DNA of 64,000 nt from JAFLCM01 sp046154665 (GTDB lineage Bacteria > Planctomycetota > Phycisphaerae > Phycisphaerales > UBA1924): assembly GCA_046154665.1 (NCBI GenBank), contig JBJXFG010000032.1, positions 1 to 64,000 of the forward strand, given 5' to 3'. Shown in pieces: positions 44,645 to 52,498 of the stretch (within the stretch, counting starts at the first letter, position 1; each line of letters opens with the position of its first letter). A program made the position numbers and the translations under genes. Below the pieces are notes generated by a model, which worked only from the letters and a program-made list of their open reading frames with translations, was not told the DNA's origin and did no database searches.

Positions 44645-45823
44645 TCACCCCTTGAACACGATCGCGGGCTCAAGCGTGATCACCTTCACCATCGAGATCA
44701 GGGCCGCGATGATGCAGATGATCGTCACCGCCGCGCCGGTCATGGCGAGCGTCTGCCACAGCAGGCGGAACGCGAGCTCCGAGCCGCCGGAAAGGATGGG
44801 CACGAGCGACGCCAAACCGACCCCCAGGCCATACCCGATGAGCCCCACCACGATCGCCTGCAGGACGATCATGCGGAGCAGGCGGAACGTGCTCGCGCCC
44901 ATCGCCTTGAGGGCCCCGAAGTGGCGGAGATTGTCCAGCGTGAAGTTGTAAAACGTCTGGCCGGCGATCGCGGTGCCGACCAGGAACCCCAGCGTCACCG
45001 CGATGCCGAAGTTGATCGGAATCCCCGTGTACTTCACGAAGTACATCACCGTCGTCCACGAGAACTCGTTGCGCGTCTGGGCCATCAGGCTGGTCTGCTG
45101 TTCGATGCGCTCGGCGAGGGCCTCGGCCTCGAGCCCGACCACCGGCTTGGCGAGCACAAAGCTCAACAGTTTCCGCTCCCGCGGCGCGAACGTCGTCGCC
45201 CGCGTGTATGTCGTGTAGATCACCGGCTGGCTCTGGAACGTCCGGCTGGTGCGGCAGATGCCCACCACCACCGCACGCCGGTCGTTCAGTTCCAGCGTGT
45301 CGCCCACCTTCAGCGGCTCGGGCTTGGCACCGCGGATCGGCTTGCCCTCGGCGTCGCGGGCCAGCCGTGCCAGACGACCGTTCGCCCCCGCCTCGTCGAC
45401 GATCACCCCGTCGGACTGTCGCAAGTCGGAGATTGTCCCGACCAGCATTTGCGGCGGACCCCCGATCAGCGTCGCGTCGTCGAGGCCGATCACGTTGCAC
45501 TGCTGGAAGTTGCCGTTGTCGAGCCGCGCCTTGATGAGGCCCTTGTACAGCGGCACGGCCCACTCGACGCCCGGGACGCCGCGAACCCGTTGCAGCATCG
45601 TGTCGCGCAGCGGCTTCACGTCGTCGATGAACTGCACCTTCGGGTCCATCACCCACACTTCCGGCAGGGCGGTGTCGTGGATGAACCCAAACGTCCGGGT
45701 CATCAGCCCCACGAAGATGCTCGCTTGCTGGGTAATCAGCAGGCTCGCGAACGTCAGCCCCATGATGATGCCCAGGAACTTGGCCCGGTCGCCGATCAGC
45801 ATGCGCAGCGCGACGAAGTTCAT
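44645..45823 (-). CDS. FtsX-type ABC transporter permease
   Basis: A 392-residue membrane protein. The N-terminal helix (about 15-37, KFLGIIMGLTFASLLITQQA) is followed by a periplasmic domain, with three C-terminal helices around 270-300, 320-345 and 355-380. The GALKAMGAS motif before the second of these is typical of FtsX/DevC-like permeases. It overlaps the upstream regulator gene by 4 bp. No ATPase or membrane-fusion gene accompanies it here, so it must borrow partners encoded elsewhere. Confidence 0.82.
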   Translation of the reverse strand: MNFVALRMLIGDRAKFLGIIMGLTFASLLITQQASIFVGLMTRTFGFIHDTALPEVWVMDPKVQFIDDVKPLRDTMLQRVRGVPGVEWAVPLYKGLIKARLDNGNFQQCNVIGLDDATLIGGPPQMLVGTISDLRQSDGVIVDEAGANGRLARLARDAEGKPIRGAKPEPLKVGDTLELNDRRAVVVGICRTSRTFQSQPVIYTTYTRATTFAPRERKLLSFVLAKPVVGLEAEALAERIEQQTSLMAQTRNEFSWTTVMYFVKYTGIPINFGIAVTLGFLVGTAIAGQTFYNFTLDNLRHFGALKAMGASTFRLLRMIVLQAIVVGLIGYGLGVGLASLVPILSGGSELAFRLLWQTLAMTGAAVTIICIIAALISMVKVITLEPAIVFKG

Positions 45824-46488
45824 GCGTTCCCCGCCCCCCCGCCGCCGCTGCCCCCGCGGGCCGCTTTCATCGCGTCCATCGAGTACCGCGTGATGTGCTC
45901 GGCCAGCGCATCAATCTGCTCCGGACCGTCGGTCGTCGAGCCGAACATCCGCTGCATCATGCTCCGGCAGGTGTGATAGATCAACGCCTGCCCCACGGCG
46001 CTGGCGGCGTAGCGTCGAACCTTGTCCTCCGGCGCGGTGGGCCCGAGCACCTCGCGCACGATCCCGGTGAGAATCTGATATTGCGGCCGCGCACCTTGCT
46101 CGACGATGCCGTCGAGCGCCGGGGAGGGATCGATCATCTCTCGCGCCAACAGCTTGCCCCACGGCGGCGAGGTCTCGTCAAAGATGCGGTGCAGGATGCC
46201 GCGAATGAACGCTTTGAGCCGGGCCTCGGGAAGGTCGCGGTCGGTCACGCCGGCGTTGATCGGGAAGCGTTCGCGGGCCGCCTTGTACGCGCTGAGCACA
46301 ACCTCGCGGTAGAGGCTTTCCTTGTCGCGGAAGTGGTAGTTCACCGCGGCGATGTTGGCCCCGGCTCGCAGACAGATCTGGCGGACGGTCACATCGCGGA
46401 ATCCCAGTTCGGCGAACAGCTCCCCCGCCGCCTCGATCAGGCGTTGACGGGTGGTCGCCCCGCTGGTGGTATCGATGGTGTCGGGCAT
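45820..46488 (-). CDS. TetR-family regulator, CecR-like
   Basis: A 222-residue repressor. The N-terminal helix-turn-helix is TRQRLIEAAGELFAELGFRD followed by VTVRQICLRAGANIAAVNYH. The middle and C-terminus (SPPWGKLLAREMIDPSPALD, YHTCRSMMQRMF) fit the CecR/DUF1956 group, which controls efflux genes. The gene ends on the ATGA start of the permease, so it probably controls its own operon. A Gly-rich tail closes the protein. I start at 46488 (MPDTID). Confidence 0.88.
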   Translation of the reverse strand: MPDTIDTTSGATTRQRLIEAAGELFAELGFRDVTVRQICLRAGANIAAVNYHFRDKESLYREVVLSAYKAARERFPINAGVTDRDLPEARLKAFIRGILHRIFDETSPPWGKLLAREMIDPSPALDGIVEQGARPQYQILTGIVREVLGPTAPEDKVRRYAASAVGQALIYHTCRSMMQRMFGSTTDGPEQIDALAEHITRYSMDAMKAARGGSGGGGAGNA

Positions 46489-46656
46489 GGCCAACCTCCA
46501 AATCCGTGCTTCAATCATGTGTTTTAGGCGCGGTGCATGGGGGAATCAAGCCCCCGTCCGGCGTCGCGGGTACCTTGCTCAACCCCCCCTCCGGCAACCA
46601 CGTCCTCCCGGCCCCACTGCTGGCCACCACAACCCCGAACCCCGCCACCCGAACCC

Positions 46657-47316
46657 ATGAAGCACACCCGCCTGATCGCCCTGACTTGCCTGCCCGCCGT
46701 CGCTCTGCTGTCCTCATGCGCCTCGTCGGGAAAGAGCGGCTCGGGCGGCGAATCCACCCGGAAGCTGGACACGCTCGCTTCGTGGATGGCCGGCACCTAC
46801 ACCAGCGAGGCCCAGGCCTCGACCGATCCGGACAACTATTTCAACGTCCGCCTCATCATGACCCCCATCTGGACGGAACGCTCTGACGGGCGCTGGCTGT
46901 ACGTCGAGCAGGCGATGTCGACAGCGCTCGAGAAGCCGTATCGCCAGCGGATTTATCAGGTGACCCCAAAGGGTGCGGGGTTTGAGAGTGTCGTGTACAC
47001 GCTGCCGGGTGACGCGCTCGAGTACGCCGGCGCGTGGCAGGACCCGAGTCGGTTTGACGCGCTCGCGCCGCAGATGCTCGCCGAGCGTGAGGGGTGCGAG
47101 ATCGAACTCGCATGGGACGCGGCGTCGCAGATGTTCAAGGGCTCGACGGTGGCCAACAACTGCCCGAGCGACCTCCGCGGCGCGACCTACGCCACGAGCG
47201 AGGTGACGATCACCCAGACGCAACTGAACTCGTGGGACCGCGGTTTCGACGCCTCGGGCAACCAGGTGTGGGGGGCGCGGATGGGGGGGTATCAGTTTGT
47301 GAAGGTCGCTCGGTGA
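46657..47316 (+). CDS. CpeT/CpcT-like lipoprotein
   Basis: A 219-residue lipoprotein: the signal LPAVALLSSCASSG has a lipobox with the lipidated cysteine near residue 21. The rest matches the CpcT/CpeT family (LASWMAGTYTSEAQA, YVEQAMSTALEKPYRQRIY, GCEIELAWD, VTITQTQLNSWDRGFD), a lipocalin-like fold first known as cyanobacterial chromophore lyases. Non-phototrophs also carry it, and its role there is unknown. Confidence 0.88.
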   Translation: MKHTRLIALTCLPAVALLSSCASSGKSGSGGESTRKLDTLASWMAGTYTSEAQASTDPDNYFNVRLIMTPIWTERSDGRWLYVEQAMSTALEKPYRQRIYQVTPKGAGFESVVYTLPGDALEYAGAWQDPSRFDALAPQMLAEREGCEIELAWDAASQMFKGSTVANNCPSDLRGATYATSEVTITQTQLNSWDRGFDASGNQVWGARMGGYQFVKVAR

Positions 47317-47321
47317 GGGAA

Positions 47322-47357
47322 GGCACGCAGGCACGCAGGCACGAAGGCACGAAGTGA
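47322..47357. repeat. 8-bp tandem patch (AGGCACGC/A)
   Basis: AGGCACGC, AGGCACGC, AGGCACGA and AGGCACGA follow each other directly after the CpeT-like gene, between convergent genes. Confidence 0.8.
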
Positions 47358-47366
47358 AAGTACCGC

Positions 47367-48170
47367 TCAGTTCGCCGGCGTGAGGTTCTGAACGTTCAGC
47401 GTCGTGTGCATCTCGGCGAAGAGGCCGATGAACATCGGGGTTGACGCCGCGTCCTCTAACTCCTTGTTGAAGCGCGCCTCGGTGGAGTATTGACCGGTCA
47501 GCTTCCAGTGCTTCACGTCGGTCTTGTCGGCGACGCCACGCCACTGGCCGGGGTTCAGCGTCTGGGTCACGAGCACGTCGGAATAGGGCTTCTTGTCGAC
47601 GGGGTTGACGACGCTGAACTTGAGCGTCCCCCCGCCCTTGAGCGGGTCGGGCTCGGCTTCCTTGACGGCGATGATCCACTCGACTCGGCCGCGGTGCTTC
47701 TTGGCCGAGCGGACCCACGCACCGACGTCGGCGAGGGTCTTCTGTCGTTCCGCCGGCGTGGTGACGGCGGACTCGGTGACTTTCTCGGCGTAGTCCTTCA
47801 CATACGCCGCCAGCGCCGCTTCGGGAGCACCGAGCGGGTCGTCGGGCGTCGCGGCGAAGTCGTCGCCCGAGGCGGGCGTGCCGGGTTTACCGCCGGGGGT
47901 TGTCGAGCCGGGGCCCTTGCCACCGGGCGTGGTGCCCGCGGGCAGGGCGGCCTTCAGTTCGGCGTTTTCTTTCTCAAGCTGGGCGATTTTCTGCTTGAGC
48001 TTGGCGACTTCGCTCTGCAGCCGCGCCACTTCGGACATGAGTTTCTCGGCGCGCTGCGCGTCGGGTGTCGGCAGGCGATCGTCCTGCCCGAGCGCCCGCG
48101 GCGCGGCGGCGACAGCCATCAGCGAGACGAGCGAGATCAACACAACGGCGCGGAATCGGGGGAGGGGCAT
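47367..48170 (-). CDS. Exported coiled-coil protein of unknown function
   Basis: A 267-residue protein with a signal peptide (about 1-29, ending APRALGQ), a coiled coil at about 40-75 (KLMSEVARLQSEVAKLKQKI then AQLEKENAELK), a Pro/Gly/Thr linker, and a C-terminal domain of about 150 residues (VGAWVRSAKKHRGRVEWII, FAEMHTTLNVQNLTPAN) that I do not recognise. No catalytic motif is seen. Confidence 0.75.
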   Translation of the reverse strand: MPLPRFRAVVLISLVSLMAVAAAPRALGQDDRLPTPDAQRAEKLMSEVARLQSEVAKLKQKIAQLEKENAELKAALPAGTTPGGKGPGSTTPGGKPGTPASGDDFAATPDDPLGAPEAALAAYVKDYAEKVTESAVTTPAERQKTLADVGAWVRSAKKHRGRVEWIIAVKEAEPDPLKGGGTLKFSVVNPVDKKPYSDVLVTQTLNPGQWRGVADKTDVKHWKLTGQYSTEARFNKELEDAASTPMFIGLFAEMHTTLNVQNLTPAN

Positions 48171-48278
48171 TGGTTTGTCTCGAAGAGTTGTGAGGCAGAA
48201 ACGAACTACCGTGGCGACGCCAACACCTTTACTATACGGATCGCGACCGCCGCGGCTGCAAACCGACCGCTTGACTCA

Positions 48279-48299
48279 GCACCGGTCGGAGACCGGTGC
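48279..48299. repeat. Perfect short palindrome (dispersed family)
   Basis: GCACCGGTC-GGA-GACCGGTGC between divergent genes, with CACC continuing on the right. Confidence 0.75.
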
Positions 48300-48317
48300 C
48301 ACCGATAAAGGCCACCG

Positions 48318-49403
48318 TTGATCGTCTCCGCCCCATCCCGGCGTCCAGCTTCCGCCGACGCGCTGCTCGGGGCGAGTCTGTCGGCGCGGCTTTCGCGCCT
48401 CGATATCCGGTCGAAGAAGATGTTCGCGGGCAAGATGCCCGGCGAGCGGCGGAGCAAGAAGCGTGGCGCGTCGGTCGAGTTCGCCGAGCACCGCCAGTAC
48501 GCCCAGGGGGACGACCTGCGGTTCATCGACTGGAACATCTACGCGCGGCTCGACCGGCTGTTCGTCAAACTGTTCATGGAAGAGGAGGACCTGGCGCTGC
48601 ATGTGGTGCTGGACGCTTCGCCCAGCATGGACACGCCCGCGGCGGCGGACGAGCCCGTCCGAGCCAACGCCGACGCAGACGCGAATACGTCCGCGGGCAA
48701 GCTCGGGTTGAACAAGAAACTCTTCGCGTGTCGGCTCGGGGCGGCGCTGGGCGTGATCGGCCTCGCTGGCCAGAACCGCGTGGGCGTCACCGTCTTCGGC
48801 ACGCCGGGACGTGAAAGGCCAGCCTCCATGCCCGACGCCCGCGGCAAGGCCAACACGCCGCGGCTTTCGAGTTTCATTCTTGAGCACGCATGGCCCGATG
48901 ACGCCTCCACGGCGTACGGCAGCGGCGACGGCGCACGCTCCATCCCCCTCTCGAACTCACTGAACGAGGCGCTGCGGACGGTGGCGCGGGCGCGGGCTGG
49001 CAAGGGCGTGATCGTGGTGGTCAGCGATTTTCTCGCCGCCGCCGATGAGGGGTACGAGGCGGGCCTGAAGGCGTTGGCGCAGGTGGCGTCGAGCGGGAAC
49101 TACGACGTGTATCTGGTGCAGACACTCGCGCCCGCCGAGATGGACCCGGAACTGCTGGGCTCGTCGGCACTCGACGCGCTGGTGGGCGACCTGCGTCTGA
49201 CCGACGCCGAGACGGGCAAGGCCGCGGACGTGACGGTCACCTCGGCACTCGTGCAGTCGTACCGCAAGCGGCTCAAGGCGTACTGCGATGAGTTGCACGA
49301 GTATTGTGCCGCGCGGGGGCTGGCACACGTGCTGGTGAAGACCGACGCCGACCTGGCGGGGCTGGTGGTCAATACGCTGCGGGCGACGGGGGTTGTGGGG
49401 TAG
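48318..49403 (+). CDS. DUF58-domain protein
   Basis: A 361-residue protein with the DUF58 signature EFAEHRQYAQGDDLRFIDWN and then YARLDRLFVKLFMEEEDL. A von Willebrand factor A-like fold follows, with VVLDASPSMD carrying a MIDAS-type DxSxS variant. DUF58 proteins usually lie with MoxR ATPases in stress or surface pathways; no MoxR gene is seen next to it. The start is TTG at 48318; the next Met would cut into the conserved region. Confidence 0.88.
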   Translation: MIVSAPSRRPASADALLGASLSARLSRLDIRSKKMFAGKMPGERRSKKRGASVEFAEHRQYAQGDDLRFIDWNIYARLDRLFVKLFMEEEDLALHVVLDASPSMDTPAAADEPVRANADADANTSAGKLGLNKKLFACRLGAALGVIGLAGQNRVGVTVFGTPGRERPASMPDARGKANTPRLSSFILEHAWPDDASTAYGSGDGARSIPLSNSLNEALRTVARARAGKGVIVVVSDFLAAADEGYEAGLKALAQVASSGNYDVYLVQTLAPAEMDPELLGSSALDALVGDLRLTDAETGKAADVTVTSALVQSYRKRLKAYCDELHEYCAARGLAHVLVKTDADLAGLVVNTLRATGVVG

Positions 49404-49404
49404 G

Positions 49405-49526
49405 GGAAGTGGTCAAGTGGTCAAGTGGTCGAGTGGTCGAGTGGTCAAGTGCTGAGGAGGGTGACTGGTGGCTCGCCAGCACTCGAGCACTCGAGCACTT
49501 GACCACTTGACCACTTGACCACTTGC
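49405..49526. repeat. Paired 8-bp tandem arrays forming a long inverted repeat
   Basis: Six copies of AAGTGGTC/GAGTGGTC at 49405-49455 face five or more copies of the reverse complement (GACCACTT, GAGCACTC) at 49475-49526. The gap is between convergent genes, where the hairpin could end both transcripts. The same words occur at 2393-2408 and inside a gene at 55712-55798. Confidence 0.85.
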
Positions 49527-49529
49527 TCT

Positions 49530-51170
49530 TCACCGCACGCGCTTGTACGGCGTGTACTCCGGCGGCGCGGGCTCGGTCGGCACCAGCACCATCGCCGTGC
49601 GTGCGGGCACCTCAACCTCGATCAGCCCCGTTCGGACCTTCACCTCCGTGCCGCTGAGCAGGTCTTTCAGCGGCGCGAAGTTCATCATCCGGCCGTCGCG
49701 CACCGGGATCACCTCGCGCACCGGCAGAGCCTCGGCGTTGGCCAGCACGATCACGCTGTCCTTCCACTTGTCAGTGAAGCGCAGGAACGCGAAGAGGCGC
49801 TGCGAGGAGAGCCGGCGCCAGTCGCCCACGCGCAGCGCCCGGTGGTCCTTGCGGAGTTTCACGAGTGACTTGAAGAAGGCGAGATCGGGGTTCGCGTCGT
49901 TCACGAGGTCCCAGCGCATCGGGGCGCGGTTGCGCGGGTCGTCGGCGCCCTGCATCTCGACCTCACTGCCGTAGTAGACGCACGGCGCCCCCGGCAGGGT
50001 GAACTGCAGCACGCGGGCGAGCTTGCGCACCATCGGGTCGGGCAGGCGCGGATCGAGACGGGCGGTGTCGTGGTTGTCGAGCACGGTCCAGCACTTCAGG
50101 ATGTGCTCGATGCCCGTGTCCGAAACCATCAGGTCGAGCAGGTCGGCGGCCCGCGCCCCGTTGATCTTCGCGTCGAACCAGTCGAGCAGAATCTGGCGCT
50201 GATGGAAGTTCATTAGCCCGTCGAGCGCGGGCATCCACGGCTCGGGTGCGTTCCAGATTTCGCCGATAATCGCCGAGCCCGGCCGCTCCGCATGGGCGGC
50301 GGCGGTGATCTGCGACAGCATTTCCGGGCCGATGTCGTACGCCACATCGAGCCGCCAGCCGTCGACGCCGTCGCGCAGGTAGCCGCGGACCACCGAGTCC
50401 GGCGCTTCCCAGATGTGCGCGCGGACCTCGGCGTCTTCGAGGTTGATCTCGGGCAGGTTGGGTACGTTGTACCAGGCGCGGTAGCCGAGCTTGCACGCCG
50501 GATCGAAGATGAACCACGAACGATCGGACGACGACGGATCGGCGAGGGCACGCTGGAAGCGCGGCGCGGTGCGGCCCATGTGGTTGAACACGCCGTCGAG
50601 CATGAACTTCATCCCGCGCTCGCGGCAGGCGCGGGCGAGTGACTTGACGTCGTCGCGGGTGCCGTACTCGGGCGAGACCTCGGCGTAGTCCTGCGCGTCG
50701 TACTTGTGGTTGGTGTACGCGGCGTGGATGGGGTTGAGGTAGAGCACGTCGACGCCCAGCGACGCGAGGTAGTCGGCCTTGCTGGCGACGCCGGCGAGAT
50801 CGCCGCCCCAGAACTCGAGCTCGTGCGAGAAGCAGCCCAACTCGGGCACGCGGGTTCCGGGCTCGGGGGTCTTGGTCCAGTCGCGGTTGAACACCCGCGG
50901 CGCGGTGAAAAACTTCGCCTGCTGTTCCGGGTTCGCCGGCGGCACGTAGCGATCAACGAAGACCTGGTAGACGATCGGCCCAACACGCCAATCGGCCTCG
51001 CGGGCGGCGTAGCGCGCCGGGTCGAGGTCCGGGTCGATGTGCGGGAGCGAGCGGGTCGAGGGATCGCGCGGGGTGGGTGAGGTCATCGCGTGGGGTTGGC
51101 GGCAGCCGAAAGGTGTGATCACGAAGAACGCCGCGGCCAGGACCACCGCGTGCCGAGGAAGAGAGCGCAT
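49530..51170 (-). CDS. GH13-family alpha-amylase-type lipoprotein
   Basis: A 546-residue glycoside hydrolase. The N-terminus (MRSLPRHAVVLAAAFFVITP then FGCRQ) is a lipoprotein signal. The (beta/alpha)8 catalytic domain holds the nucleophile aspartate in WRLDVAYDIG, the acid glutamate in IIGEIWNAPEP and the third aspartate in LDNHDTARLD. Early blocks YQVFVDRYVPP and LDGVFNHMG match neopullulanase/cyclomaltodextrinase-like members. It probably degrades alpha-glucans outside the cell. An in-frame extension upstream to 51368 is unlikely to be used. Confidence 0.92.
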   Translation of the reverse strand: MRSLPRHAVVLAAAFFVITPFGCRQPHAMTSPTPRDPSTRSLPHIDPDLDPARYAAREADWRVGPIVYQVFVDRYVPPANPEQQAKFFTAPRVFNRDWTKTPEPGTRVPELGCFSHELEFWGGDLAGVASKADYLASLGVDVLYLNPIHAAYTNHKYDAQDYAEVSPEYGTRDDVKSLARACRERGMKFMLDGVFNHMGRTAPRFQRALADPSSSDRSWFIFDPACKLGYRAWYNVPNLPEINLEDAEVRAHIWEAPDSVVRGYLRDGVDGWRLDVAYDIGPEMLSQITAAAHAERPGSAIIGEIWNAPEPWMPALDGLMNFHQRQILLDWFDAKINGARAADLLDLMVSDTGIEHILKCWTVLDNHDTARLDPRLPDPMVRKLARVLQFTLPGAPCVYYGSEVEMQGADDPRNRAPMRWDLVNDANPDLAFFKSLVKLRKDHRALRVGDWRRLSSQRLFAFLRFTDKWKDSVIVLANAEALPVREVIPVRDGRMMNFAPLKDLLSGTEVKVRTGLIEVEVPARTAMVLVPTEPAPPEYTPYKRVR

Positions 51171-51364
51171 GAGGCGCAGAGTAGCGTGAATCGTGCGCTC
51201 CACCCTAACCCCGAGCGAGCGCCACGGACCCATCTTCGGGTTGGTGCCCGCCCGCCAAAGGCCCCGGCTCAATGGACAGCGCGCGTCAAGCCCACTGACC
51301 GATGCACCGGCCAGTGGAAAGACCATTTGAGTGATCGATCGCAATCCCCCCGGACCCCGAAACC

Positions 51365-51772
51365 TCACCGCACCGGCTTCATCACACCATCAAACGCATC
51401 CTCGAAATCGAAGACGGCGTCAAAGTCAGCGAAAGAATCGCGGTCACTTTTCCGCAGCACGCCGGACTCGACGAGGATGAAGACCACCCGGCCCATGTCG
51501 TGCGTCGAGCGGATGCTCCACGACCGCAGCACCGTGCGGGCGAGCATGCCGAACTGGCGGACCGCCAGATCACGTAGGCCCATGCACAGCTCTTGCCCGG
51601 TGACGTGGCGTTCGCCGTCGGGGCCTTCTTCGCCGCGAGCATCCTCGCCCGCGGCTTTGATCGTCTCGACCGTGTGTCGCAGGCCGGCCTGGACAAAGGC
51701 GAAAGCCTCAGGCGGGAACGAGCCGGCTCGTTCTCTCACACGTTCCCAGATCGCGGACGCCTCGGGGGTCAT
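51365..51772 (-). CDS. Minf_1886-family protein
   Basis: A 135-residue protein matching the Minf_1886 family: AFAFVQAGLRHTVETIKAAG, HVTGQELCMGLRDLAVRQFG, LRSWSIRSTHDMGRVVFILV and SFADFDAVFDFEDAF. It is widespread in planctomycetes and verrucomicrobia with unknown function. No cofactor motif or membrane segment is seen. It lies 194 bp upstream of the GH13 gene. Confidence 0.85.
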   Translation of the reverse strand: MTPEASAIWERVRERAGSFPPEAFAFVQAGLRHTVETIKAAGEDARGEEGPDGERHVTGQELCMGLRDLAVRQFGMLARTVLRSWSIRSTHDMGRVVFILVESGVLRKSDRDSFADFDAVFDFEDAFDGVMKPVR

Positions 51773-51878
51773 GCAGTGTGGCTCACGTCATCCGTCGAAG
51801 AACTTCACCCGGGCCACGCGCCTCGGGACGACACCGAACATTAGGCACGCCGCACGGACCGCGGCGTCGCCCCGATGC

Positions 51879-52496
51879 TCATCGGCTGACGTGGGCGTTG
51901 CCCGCAAGAAAGAACCGCAGCGGGGTCGTGGTCCATTCTCCCGCGCTGGCAATGCCGATCCGCGCCGAGCGCTCGACGCTCATCCCGCGCCGTGCCCCTT
52001 GTGTGGTCTTCTCGACGAAGAGCTCTGTGCTCGACGTCATGTCGAGCCCCGAGTGACGCCGATCGATGTCGAGCGCTTGGCACAGCCGGGCCGGGCCGGA
52101 GCACAGATCGGTGTCATTGAGCACGCCGGCCCGCGTGCCGCGGCGGCACCGCCGCATCTCTTCCAGGCCTTCTTCCGGCATCAGCGCCCGGATCAGCACC
52201 GCCACCGGTTCGTTGAGTTTGCCGCAGACGATGTTGAAGCAGTGGTGCATGCCGTAGGTGAAGTAGACGTAGGCGGTGCCGGCGTCGGCGTACATCGGTT
52301 CGGTGCGGGGCGTGCGCCGCCCGTTGAACGAGTGGCAGGCGCGGTCGGCGATGCCCATATAGGCCTCGGTCTCGACGATGATGCCGGACAGGCGAGCGCC
52401 GGAACCGACGACGCGCACGAGGCGGTGGCCGAGCAGCGCGGGGGCGAGTTCGTCGGCGGGCAACGCGAAATCGCGATGGTTCCAGCGCCGCGGCAC
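51879..52496 (-). CDS. mpg: 3-methyladenine DNA glycosylase
   Basis: Removes alkylated purines in base-excision repair. The 205-residue protein has the AAG/Mpg core: LAPALLGHRLVRV, IIVETEAYMG with the catalytic glutamate, DRACHSFNGRRTPRTEPMY, YVYFTYGMHHCFNIV and PVAVLIRALMPEEG. The GTG start at 52496 lies 2 bp after the ResB/CcsA stop, making it the last gene of the amidohydrolase-CcsA-mpg operon. Confidence 0.95.
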   Translation of the reverse strand: MPRRWNHRDFALPADELAPALLGHRLVRVVGSGARLSGIIVETEAYMGIADRACHSFNGRRTPRTEPMYADAGTAYVYFTYGMHHCFNIVCGKLNEPVAVLIRALMPEEGLEEMRRCRRGTRAGVLNDTDLCSGPARLCQALDIDRRHSGLDMTSSTELFVEKTTQGARRGMSVERSARIGIASAGEWTTTPLRFFLAGNAHVSR

Positions 52497-52498
52497 CG

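Noticed and set aside
46657..47316. Evidence of a phototroph from the CpeT/CpcT-like gene
   Set aside because: No phycobilisome or pigment genes are nearby, and the family occurs in non-phototrophs.
49405..49526. A CRISPR array
   Set aside because: The repeats are 8 bp with no spacers, and the two halves are inverted.
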